Positions 1 to 6,290 of a DNA stretch of 8,569 bases are shown here, in pieces. The first letter of the stretch is position 1; every line of letters begins with the position of its first letter. The notes under the pieces were generated by a model. The model was given only the letters and a program-made list of their open reading frames with translations, made no database searches and had not been told where the DNA came from. The translations under genes and the position numbers were made by a program. The DNA is from Ekhidna sp. (GTDB lineage: Bacteria > Bacteroidota > Bacteroidia > Cytophagales > Cyclobacteriaceae), in contig JABSPG010000151.1 in assembly GCA_013214445.1 (NCBI GenBank), positions 1 to 8,569 of the forward strand. Reading direction: 5' to 3'.

Positions 1-567
1 TGTTAGCCCAAATTGAAGCCTATTTGGTTTGCTGACATAAGCAGTTCCAAAATCACTAGGGGAGGACTTATCAGAATTGAAGGTGATCTTGTACTCAACT
101 GGCAATGCATTTCCATCCTCATCTCTTACCGGAGGGAATTCCTCAAAGAACTCTAAGTCGTGACTTCCTCTACCTCCCAACCAATAGGAAAGTCTAGGAC
201 CACCATTTACAAAATAAGTAAATCGGTTTGTGTTAAAATTGATTCTCAACATAATTGGTGCCGAAAGAAAGTGATTGACCATTTCAGCACTAACCAAATC
301 AAACTCCGGATCTCTATCTCGCAACGTTTTGCCAATTCTCTCATAAACTAACTCTCCATGCACAGCATACTTGTCAGTAGCTGAATATGACAAAGCTACC
401 CCTGCTTGCCAATTTACATTTGTGCTTACATCAAAAGAATCACGCTCATAAGTTTCCTCCTGATATACATGATCAATATGACTTACACCCACCCTTGGCC
501 CAATCCAATATTGCGCATTGACAGTCAAAGCCGTCAAAAAAATGCCCAGGATCAGAATTAGTTTCAT
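1..567 (-). CDS. Outer-membrane beta-barrel protein, N-terminal part (cut by left window edge)
   Basis: The minus strand is open from an ATG at 567-565 to the window edge, 189 codons without a stop, so the gene is partial at its 3' end. Residues 1-18 form a clear signal peptide (MKLILILGIF..., small residues NA before a Q), so the mature protein would begin QYWIGPRVGV. What follows alternates short amphipathic strands rich in aromatic residues and glycine (WQAGVALSYS, YAVHGELVYERIG, FTYFVNGGPRLSYWLGG) with polar turns, the pattern of PorT/OMP_b-brl type outer-membrane barrels of Bacteroidota. Typical members have about 200-250 residues, so most of the gene is probably here. It is divergent from the PorP/SprF gene. 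The barrel class is fairly certain; the exact family and any substrate cannot be given. A ligand-free structural or porin-like role is possible. Confidence 0.8.
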   Translation of the reverse strand, partial: MKLILILGIFLTALTVNAQYWIGPRVGVSHIDHVYQEETYERDSFDVSTNVNWQAGVALSYSATDKYAVHGELVYERIGKTLRDRDPEFDLVSAEMVNHFLSAPIMLRINFNTNRFTYFVNGGPRLSYWLGGRGSHDLEFFEEFPPVRDEDGNALPVEYKITFNSDKSSPSDFGTAYVSKPNRLQFGLT

Positions 568-611
568 CTTGACAGTAGTTGAGTTGTTTTGTGAACGTAA
601 TAATACGAAAT

Positions 612-642
612 CAAAACGAGTGCGATGTAGGCGCTCGCTAAA
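612..642 (-). promoter_or_regulatory. Weak candidate promoter for the minus-strand barrel gene
   Basis: On the minus strand TCGTTTTG (619-612) matches the Bacteroidota -7 consensus TAnnTTTG with one mismatch, and TTTA (642-639) sits 19 bases upstream where the -33 TTTG element is expected. The start codon lies about 45 bases downstream. The match is imperfect in both boxes, so this is tentative. Confidence 0.25.
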
Positions 643-680
643 TTATTTAGTTTTTCGATAAAGTCTGACGTAAACCGTCT

Positions 681-709
681 TCTGGTCTACATTAATAAAC
701 CTAGATTTG
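681..709 (+). promoter_or_regulatory. Bacteroidota-type promoter of the PorP/SprF operon
   Basis: TAGATTTG at 702-709 is a perfect match to the Bacteroidota -7 consensus TAnnTTTG. TCTG at 681-684, 17 bases upstream, matches three of four bases of the -33 element TTTG. Transcription would start near 714-717, giving a leader of about 60 bases before the start at 776. It would serve both the PorP/SprF gene and the overlapping adhesin gene. Confidence 0.5.
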
Positions 710-775
710 TTACGGGTGTCTCCAATAGCAATATTTTCCCTAATTTAGAGCCCAGATCAAAGAAACAAACTCCAC

Positions 776-2674
776 TTGAAACACATAATTTTTTGTCAAG
801 AGGTTTTCTCTTTATCAAAATCAAGTATACTTTATTATTTGGTTCTGCTTGTTACAGTATCCAGAGTGTCTGCACAACAGCCTCAGGTCTACAATCAGTT
901 TTTCATGAACCCTTACATGTACAATCCTGCTTATGCAGGAGTAGAAGGACATGCAGCCATCTTTGTGATGTACAGAGACCAATGGTCGAATATCGAAGGA
1001 GCACCACAAGTATCTCATGCAAGCTTTCATGTACCTCTTGACGGTGGAATTGCCCTAGGAGGAGCTGCTTTTAATGTAACACAAGGGCTTTTGACCACCT
1101 CAGCTTTTAAAGCTTCTGCATCTTATCTGCTTAATATAGATAGAACACATTTCCTGAGATTTGGGATGTCATTAGGTGCTGGAATAAACTCGGTGAACAT
1201 CAACGAATTTGATTCCCCAAACGATGATGCATTCAATGACTTTCTGGATCAATCTAGCTTTTTCATTGGTGACGTTGGAGTAGCGTATCATTTTGGACAC
1301 TTCAACGTTGGTCTGTCCTTACCAAACCTTTTTAGCTACAATCCTATCACACAATCAGAGGTTGCTGATGTGCAGTTTTCGCCCACAAATAATATGTTGA
1401 TGAAAATCAATTACAGGGGACACCTAAATGATGACTTTGCCTTTGAACCTCACATAATATACAGATATAGTAATGTATTACCCCATCAGTTCGAAACGGT
1501 ACTAATTGCTCACCTATATCACATTGTGTGGGTGGGAAGTGGTTATCGGCAAGATGCTGGTCTTATTGCTTTGGTGGGGGCAAAAGTCAAAGAGAAATTC
1601 GCAGTAGGTTTTGCTTATGAATTGGGCAATTCCAATATTTCATCTCAGCTAGGCCCTACTCTGGAAATCAATCTGGGATATCATTTAGGCACCAAAAAAG
1701 AACATGCAGAGCATGTCTCCTCATTTATCAAGAGTCACAGATTATCAGCTGAAGAAAGGGCTAGACAAGCGGAACTTGAAAGACAAAAGCAATTAGCAGC
1801 GCTTCAAGCAAGTAGAGAACCAGAGGAACAAACCACCTCAACTACAGGAAATGGTGAGGATGCGCTAAGCATTGCATCTCCGACTACATCTGCTAAAACA
1901 ATCACTTCGCCCACTAACGTTTCTCCAACTCCTACAGTTTTGGACAGGAGAGATACTGAAGCTGATATTCCAACCGAACGTGCAGATGCATGGGATCACC
2001 AAGAGGAACATGAAGAAATAACTAGAGTAAATCAGTTTGGAGAAGAAGAAACCGGCATAAGACTGGAGAAACCTGGTGAAAATGGAGAGAAGAACGTGGT
2101 GATTAGCTGGGTACCAACGTCTGAGGCTGCATCTCTTGCCGTTTCTGAAGATGGTCACTTGGAACGTTCTCTTCCTGACGGAACAAAAGAGGTCGGCATT
2201 AAATATGAAAAAACAACTCCTGAAGGAGAAGTAGAACACATTATAAAGTGGGATAGAGCGATTAATGAGGTGCAAGCTGAAACCATCGCAGGTAATCCGG
2301 ACATGACTGAAGAACAGCACGAGGAAATTGCCAAGGGGAATCCAGAGCTTACCTCGGACTTCAGAACACATGAAGAAGTGGCTACTTCTGACGAACCTGT
2401 TATTACAAAACGAGGCAATCACCTGCTGGAATTGCCAGCTGGCAACTATGTTATCACCGGAGCATTCTCAGTCTTTGCAAATGCAGAAAAGCTCAGTGAT
2501 CAGCTTTTTGAAATGGGATTTCATGACACTAAGGTGGGATTCAATAGTGGTAGAGGATACTATTATGTTGTTATTTATGAGTCTGGTAATTTGACGCAAA
2601 CCAGATCCAAAAGGGATGAATTCAGAAAACTGCCTGAGCTTTCCAAAGCTTGGGTACTTCAAGTGACCGAATGA
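776..2674 (+). CDS. PorP/SprF family T9SS outer-membrane protein fused to a C-terminal SPOR domain
   Basis: This is a 632-residue protein; ordinary PorP/SprF proteins have about 300-350. The start is TTG at 776: an in-frame stop lies at 746-748 and no ATG or GTG precedes the signal peptide. Residues 1-33 are a long signal peptide ending VSA before QQPQVYNQ. Residues 34 to about 306 carry the family hallmarks, including QVYNQFFMNPYMYNPAYAG near the mature N-terminus and repeated beta strands ending LGYHLG at 300-305. Residues about 322-345 are a charged, likely coiled-coil segment (EERARQAELERQKQ). Residues 346-410 are a Ser/Thr/Pro-rich linker. A pair of 47-residue-spaced repeats follows (417-445 and 464-492). 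Residues about 556-632 read as a SPOR domain (NYVITGAFSVFANAEKL ... GYYYVVIYES ... AWVLQVTE), which in known proteins binds septal peptidoglycan. PorP/SprF proteins act in the outer membrane in T9SS export or surface attachment of type B substrates, and the next gene encodes one. Linking the barrel to the cell wall is inference. Confidence 0.87.
   Translation: MKHIIFCQEVFSLSKSSILYYLVLLVTVSRVSAQQPQVYNQFFMNPYMYNPAYAGVEGHAAIFVMYRDQWSNIEGAPQVSHASFHVPLDGGIALGGAAFNVTQGLLTTSAFKASASYLLNIDRTHFLRFGMSLGAGINSVNINEFDSPNDDAFNDFLDQSSFFIGDVGVAYHFGHFNVGLSLPNLFSYNPITQSEVADVQFSPTNNMLMKINYRGHLNDDFAFEPHIIYRYSNVLPHQFETVLIAHLYHIVWVGSGYRQDAGLIALVGAKVKEKFAVGFAYELGNSNISSQLGPTLEINLGYHLGTKKEHAEHVSSFIKSHRLSAEERARQAELERQKQLAALQASREPEEQTTSTTGNGEDALSIASPTTSAKTITSPTNVSPTPTVLDRRDTEADIPTERADAWDHQEEHEEITRVNQFGEEETGIRLEKPGENGEKNVVISWVPTSEAASLAVSEDGHLERSLPDGTKEVGIKYEKTTPEGEVEHIIKWDRAINEVQAETIAGNPDMTEEQHEEIAKGNPELTSDFRTHEEVATSDEPVITKRGNHLLELPAGNYVITGAFSVFANAEKLSDQLFEMGFHDTKVGFNSGRGYYYVVIYESGNLTQTRSKRDEFRKLPELSKAWVLQVTE
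2024..2251 (+). repeat. Two-copy imperfect protein repeat in the PorP-SPOR linker
   Basis: Residues 417-445 and 464-492 of the PorP-SPOR protein align without gaps at a 47-residue offset. Shared positions include R417/R464, G422/G469, E425/E472, G427-I428/G474-I475, E431-K432/E478-K479, G437-E438/G484-E485, I443/I490 and W445/W492. The pattern, a turn (G or PDG) followed by alternating strand residues ending in Trp, suggests a small beta-hairpin module duplicated in the periplasmic linker. I do not recognise a named family. Confidence 0.6.
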
Positions 2675-4365
2675 TGAGAAAGCTACTAGTCTATTTGTGC
2701 ATTGTACCTTATATGGTTTTCGCGCAAAATCAACCGTTCATTAGTTTCATCTCTCCTACAAATACCCAAGTGGGAGAAACGATCTCAATTTCGGGGAGTA
2801 ACTTATCCAATATAGATAGAATTTACTTTGGTGGTGTTTCAGTCACGGCACCTGATATCAACGTCATTTCAGATAACCTGATTGAAGCAACTGTCCCTGC
2901 AGGAGCAACTAGAAGTTCCATTATTGTAAGAAGTTCTAACAACTTGATCGCAGAATCCAGTCAACAATTCTTTGTCAGTTTTTCTGGGGAAGGCAGCAGC
3001 TCTTGGAGAAATGAGTTTCTGGAATCAATAGCACCAAAAACAGATGTTTATGATATTTGCCTATGCGACTTAAATACAGACGGTCTAAATGATATCATTC
3101 TGACTCATAACGTTGGTACTGAAGGAGGCGATCAGCTCACCATATTCCAAAACACGAGCTCTTTCGGTACAGAGTCATTTACAGATATAGACGCCCCCAA
3201 TAGTGAAAATCCTTTCGGCTTTATCTCGACTACCTGTGCAGATTTAGACGGTGATGGTAAACCAGAGGCAATCTTCACTTCCGATGGAAATAGCAATCGA
3301 CAACTATTCATTTACAGAAATATAAGCGCTGCAAATGTTTTACTTAGTCCAATCCTAAACTTTAGTCTACCAACTGATGGAAACGGAGAAATAAGAATTA
3401 CAAGAAGAATAAAAGTCGCAGATATCAATGGCGATGGAAAAGCGGATTTAGTCGTAGGCAATGAGACTGACAATTCGATTCACATCTATCTTAATAGTAG
3501 CTCATTAGGTAGTTTTTCTTTTGAAGATCCTGTAGAAATCCTAGTTGGTGGGGCGTCAATAACAGGGGCTTTCGATGTTGGAGACTTAGACAATGACGGA
3601 AAGAAAGACCTTGCAATTATCCCATTTAATGCATCGAATGAATACATTTATATATTAAGAAATGAAAGTCTCTTGGATGATATCGGTTTTGCCACTCAAG
3701 AGGGAATAATTAATACTAACAGGAGAAGAAACATCATAATAGCAGACTTCAATAATGATGGTCTCAATGATATCGCAACATCAACAGATTTAGTCACTAG
3801 CAGTGTAGGTGATGAAAGTATTGAAGTATTTCCGAACAGCACCTCTGCATCTAACATAACTTTTGGCGATGAGGTTGTCTTGTCAGTCCCGAGTAATTTG
3901 CCTTGGGGCTTGGATGCTGCAGATCTAAATGGTGATGGTTTTTTAGATATAGCAACAGCAACAATTGGTAGCGGAGGTTCTTCAGCGACCCCTGGTGGGG
4001 TCTATATATTTGAAAATTCGACGAATAACGGAGTTATTTCATTTAGTAATTGGAAGCCAATACCAATGCCAGAAATATCGCGCTTGGAGATCTCAATGGC
4101 GACTCAAAGCCAGATATTGCCTACAGTCACAATGTTACCAGGCAAGCCCAAGGAGATCTTGGAATTCGGATCAATGAAACATGCATTAACCCATCCATAT
4201 CTCCTGAAAACTTTACCTTCTGTACAAACGAAAACTTTACATTGTTTGCAACAAACAGCACCGAAGGCACATACGATTGGACCATTACGACTGGTACTGG
4301 TTCGGTCATTTCGCAATCTGGAAATGAAGCTACTTTTAATATTTCGTCCACAAATGCAACCATAA
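2671..4365 (+). CDS. 5' part of the adhesin-like gene: signal peptide, IPT/TIG domain, six FG-GAP/VCBS blades
   Basis: The start is taken as ATG at 2671, which overlaps the stop of the PorP-SPOR gene as ATGA and suggests translational coupling; ATG at 2674 is equally possible. A TTG at 2650 would put a non-signal stretch before the leader and is unlikely. Residues 1-18 are a signal peptide (MMRKLLVYLC...VFA before QNQP). Residues about 22-101 are an IPT/TIG Ig-like fold (ISPTNTQVGETISISGSNL). Six FG-GAP/VCBS repeats follow, with D-x-[DN]-x-D-G loops starting at residues 133, 191, 251, 305, 359 and 418 (DLNTDG, DLDGDG, DINGDG, DLDNDG, DFNNDG, DLNGDG), typical of calcium-binding integrin-like propellers. 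Authentic coding ends near 4050. The last roughly 104 codons to the stop at 4363-4365 are out of frame, with no domain character. Confidence 0.72.
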   Translation: MMRKLLVYLCIVPYMVFAQNQPFISFISPTNTQVGETISISGSNLSNIDRIYFGGVSVTAPDINVISDNLIEATVPAGATRSSIIVRSSNNLIAESSQQFFVSFSGEGSSSWRNEFLESIAPKTDVYDICLCDLNTDGLNDIILTHNVGTEGGDQLTIFQNTSSFGTESFTDIDAPNSENPFGFISTTCADLDGDGKPEAIFTSDGNSNRQLFIYRNISAANVLLSPILNFSLPTDGNGEIRITRRIKVADINGDGKADLVVGNETDNSIHIYLNSSSLGSFSFEDPVEILVGGASITGAFDVGDLDNDGKKDLAIIPFNASNEYIYILRNESLLDDIGFATQEGIINTNRRRNIIIADFNNDGLNDIATSTDLVTSSVGDESIEVFPNSTSASNITFGDEVVLSVPSNLPWGLDAADLNGDGFLDIATATIGSGGSSATPGGVYIFENSTNNGVISFSNWKPIPMPEISRLEISMATQSQILPTVTMLPGKPKEILEFGSMKHALTHPYLLKTLPSVQTKTLHCLQQTAPKAHTIGPLRLVLVRSFRNLEMKLLLIFRPQMQP

Positions 4366-6071
4366 GTCTTGCAATCACTGACCAGAGCGGATGCTCCTCG
4401 GCACCTGTCAGTACAATCGATTTATCTCAAGTAAGTGGATCGATCACAAGTACTCCCACCATCCTCATAAATGGAGGAAATAGCAATGAACTCTGCGGGG
4501 GTGATGAGATTATTTTATCTACAAATGAGACTTTTGATGAATACATTTGGACCCTACCCGACGGCACTAACCTCAACACCTCAACTGTCAGTATTGCATC
4601 TGCACAAACCTCAGATGCAGGTATCTATACTTTGTCGGTTAGAAATTCAAATGGTTGTTCAAGCGTTGAAACTCCCATTAATCTTTCCATAAATCAGCCT
4701 CCTTCCGTTGTAATCACCAATAGTAACTTGGATAACTTCTGCATTGGAACATCGGTCACTTTGCAAATACCAGACTACTCAGGTGATTTCGATTTTCAGT
4801 GGTTTAGAAATGATTCTGAACTTTCGGGGGAGACAGGTATCAATTTGACGACTAGCCAGTCAGGTAACTACCGTGTTGATATCGTTGATCCTTCAGACAA
4901 TTGCACTACTTCAAGTAGCAACTACACAATTACACAAGTAAATCCTCCAAATTCGATTGCAAACGGACCAACAGAAGTATGCTCAAATAGTTCCGCCTCA
5001 TTTAATGCAACATCTACGGGGGATGGTTCCTTAACCTTGGAGTATTCCTGGTCTGTAGAAGATGGTTCGAGCAATGTAATTGGATCCTCTACTGATCAAA
5101 GTTTTGATTTTAATTTCACTAATGCTGGCACATATGAAGTCACTCTGGTAACCAGTTATGCTACTTCAGAAGTCTATGCTGGATCCAATGCCAATGACCG
5201 ATGTGAAGCGTCAAACAATATTACGGTAACAGTTTCCGACCCTCCTGCTCTGTCATTCAATCAAAGTGACTTGACAGCTAAATGTCAGACAGAAAGCATA
5301 AATATAGGTTTAAGCAGTCCCGATGCTAATACCATATCCAGCTATACTTGGTTAATAAGAGATGCATCCGACAATGCATTGATTGCAACCATCAATGATG
5401 TGAATGCACTAGAGCTTAATGGCAATGATGCGCCAGTTCCTGCAGGCATAGACACAGTTTGGGCAGTTCTAAGCGTTTCGACAACCATAGGTTGCGAAGT
5501 GCGTGATAGTGTAAGAATTAGGAATTTCGAGTCAACTCTGGACATCAGTTCCGATGACTTTACCACAGTGATTGAATTTGATTCAGTTCTGCTTGAAGAG
5601 GAAACTGCCATTAATCTTTCGGCAGCAAATGCTGCGTCCGACATCTCTTGGCAGCCCGCTGAAAACTTCAGTGACCCAACCAGCCCCATTACGACCTATT
5701 TTCCTCAAAATCCCACTACTTTAGTAACCCTTACAGCTGTCGATATCAATGGATGTTTAGTATCTTCTGAAATAACTGTGGTCTTGGACAACATAAGGCC
5801 TAAAAGAACCTTTTCTCCCAACGGAGACGGACGGAATGATTGCTGGGAAATATTGAACATTGGAGATCTAGGAATAGCTAATGATTGTGAGGTTTTCGTT
5901 TTTGATGCGAGGGGCAGAAATATATATACCACAAAAGAGTTTTCGCAAGGAAACTGTGTTTGGGATGGCAATTTCAACAGCTCTCCAGTGCCAGAGGGTG
6001 TCTATTACTTTGTTCTAAAATGCAGCAGTAATGAATTCACAAAGTCCGGCAGTATTCTGCTTGCCCGGTGA
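4050..6071 (+). CDS. 3' part of the adhesin-like gene: seventh FG-GAP blade, Ig-like domains, T9SS type B sorting domain
   Basis: The frame resumes at 4050, where the TTG is a sense Leu codon of the original gene and probably not a start; no signal peptide is present. Fragment residues 4-30 are the missing seventh blade (NIALGDLNGDSKPDIAYSHN). Residues about 50-580 form a chain of Ig/PKD-like domains of 70-100 residues. Most have an early Cys (C58, C149, C231, C311, C412) and a late Cys in SGC, NGC, DNC or GC contexts (C115, C203, C285, C385, C482), plus a core W or Y. The last of them reads ISWQPAENFSDPTSP and ends at GCLVSSEITVVLD. Residues 581-673 are the gliding-motility-associated type B C-terminal domain: FSPNGDGRND at 588-597, VFDARGRNIY at 617-626, WDG at 638-640, PEGVYYFVLKC at 648-658, ending SGSILLAR. 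Such domains direct export by the T9SS and depend on SprF-like partners, here the upstream gene. Repeated Ig and propeller modules suggest adhesion or substrate binding. Confidence 0.82.
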   Translation: MEANTNARNIALGDLNGDSKPDIAYSHNVTRQAQGDLGIRINETCINPSISPENFTFCTNENFTLFATNSTEGTYDWTITTGTGSVISQSGNEATFNISSTNATISLAITDQSGCSSAPVSTIDLSQVSGSITSTPTILINGGNSNELCGGDEIILSTNETFDEYIWTLPDGTNLNTSTVSIASAQTSDAGIYTLSVRNSNGCSSVETPINLSINQPPSVVITNSNLDNFCIGTSVTLQIPDYSGDFDFQWFRNDSELSGETGINLTTSQSGNYRVDIVDPSDNCTTSSSNYTITQVNPPNSIANGPTEVCSNSSASFNATSTGDGSLTLEYSWSVEDGSSNVIGSSTDQSFDFNFTNAGTYEVTLVTSYATSEVYAGSNANDRCEASNNITVTVSDPPALSFNQSDLTAKCQTESINIGLSSPDANTISSYTWLIRDASDNALIATINDVNALELNGNDAPVPAGIDTVWAVLSVSTTIGCEVRDSVRIRNFESTLDISSDDFTTVIEFDSVLLEEETAINLSAANAASDISWQPAENFSDPTSPITTYFPQNPTTLVTLTAVDINGCLVSSEITVVLDNIRPKRTFSPNGDGRNDCWEILNIGDLGIANDCEVFVFDARGRNIYTTKEFSQGNCVWDGNFNSSPVPEGVYYFVLKCSSNEFTKSGSILLAR

Positions 6072-6290
6072 TACAAAGCATGTGATTCGCCTACGATATC
6101 TAGTCGTTTATCTAAATCTCACCCTTTGAATAATTACATATTTTGTTGATATAGTTCTGATTTGAATTATAACGATAACTTTATACTGAGCCAATATATC
6201 TTTTGATTTTCAAGGTCTTTATCTACCTTACTCAAGGGTTACATTATGACTCAAAAGCGTATTTATTAACGTATCCATTCAACTAAGACT
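6072..6290. other. Intergenic spacer before the second propeller gene
   Basis: This 219-base A+T-rich gap holds no conserved gene. A weak hairpin AAGGT-CTTTATCT-ACCTT lies at 6212-6229, without the G+C-rich stem and T run expected of an intrinsic terminator, so termination after 6071 is not evident. An 8-codon open frame with stop (ATG at 6246, TAA at 6267-6269, MTQKRIY) precedes the next start by 21 bases and could be a leader peptide or chance. Confidence 0.5.
6125..6159 (+). promoter_or_regulatory. Weak candidate promoter for the second propeller gene
   Basis: TAGTTCTG at 6152-6159 matches TAnnTTTG with one mismatch, and TTTG at 6125-6128 lies 23 bases upstream, at the long end of the accepted spacing. 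It would give a leader of roughly 125 bases. TATCTTTT at 6197-6204 is an alternative -7 box but lacks a well-placed TTTG. Neither is strong. Confidence 0.22.

Larger units (their letters stand above)
568..775. other. Divergent intergenic spacer
   Basis: This 208-base A+T-rich spacer separates the divergent barrel gene and the PorP/SprF gene. Besides the two promoter candidates it holds two short inverted repeats: CTAAA-TTA-TTTAG at 638-650, followed by a T run, and GACG-TAAAC-CGTC at 667-679, just before the plus-strand -33 region. The second could be an operator half-site pair or chance. No ribosome-binding motif and no small gene is evident. Confidence 0.6.
2671..6071 (+). pseudogene. Frameshifted large T9SS type B secreted adhesin-like gene (composite)
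   Basis: Reading frames 2671-4050 and 4050-6071 are two parts of one gene. Inserting one base next to 4050 gives a single product of 1133 residues: signal peptide, IPT/TIG domain, seven FG-GAP/VCBS repeats, about six Ig-like domains and a type B sorting domain. In the composite numbering the first Asp of each calcium loop lies at 133, 191, 251, 305, 359, 418 and 474, a regular 54-60 residue spacing that runs across the break. The upstream frame is sensible through ISFSN and then turns to nonsense; the downstream frame has stops at 4044-4046 and 4047-4049, so the change must fall at about 4050. AATTGG in place of AATTTGG, a lost T, would explain it. As read, the first part lacks the sorting domain and the second lacks the signal peptide, so no surface product would be made. 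A sequencing or assembly error is the main alternative. Confidence 0.75.

Noticed and set aside
160..351. Plus-strand open frame of 63 codons at the left end
   Set aside because: It runs antisense to the minus-strand barrel gene, which has a signal peptide and strand pattern; the small product has no recognisable features.
1865..2422. Minus-strand open frame of 185 codons inside the PorP-SPOR gene
   Set aside because: It is a shadow of the linker region: Cys/Phe/Ser-rich, without domain or leader, and opposite a well-supported gene.
2650..2670. TTG at 2650 as start of the adhesin gene
   Set aside because: It would place MGTSSDR ahead of a normal signal peptide that already begins with ATG at 2671 or 2674, and those residues lie inside the SPOR-encoding end of the previous gene.
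4041..4056. Programmed -1 ribosomal frameshift joining the two halves of the adhesin gene
   Set aside because: The site TTTAGTAATTGGAAG has no slippery heptamer of the X-XXY-YYZ kind and I see no strong stem-loop just downstream; a lost base is simpler. It is not fully excluded.
5342..5689. Minus-strand open frame of 115 codons
   Set aside because: It is antisense to the Ig-like and pre-sorting-domain region of the adhesin; its composition is a by-product of the coding strand.
6060..6140. Intrinsic terminator after the adhesin gene
   Set aside because: The only nearby inverted repeat (ACGA-TATCTAG-TCGT) has a 4-base stem and no proper T run.
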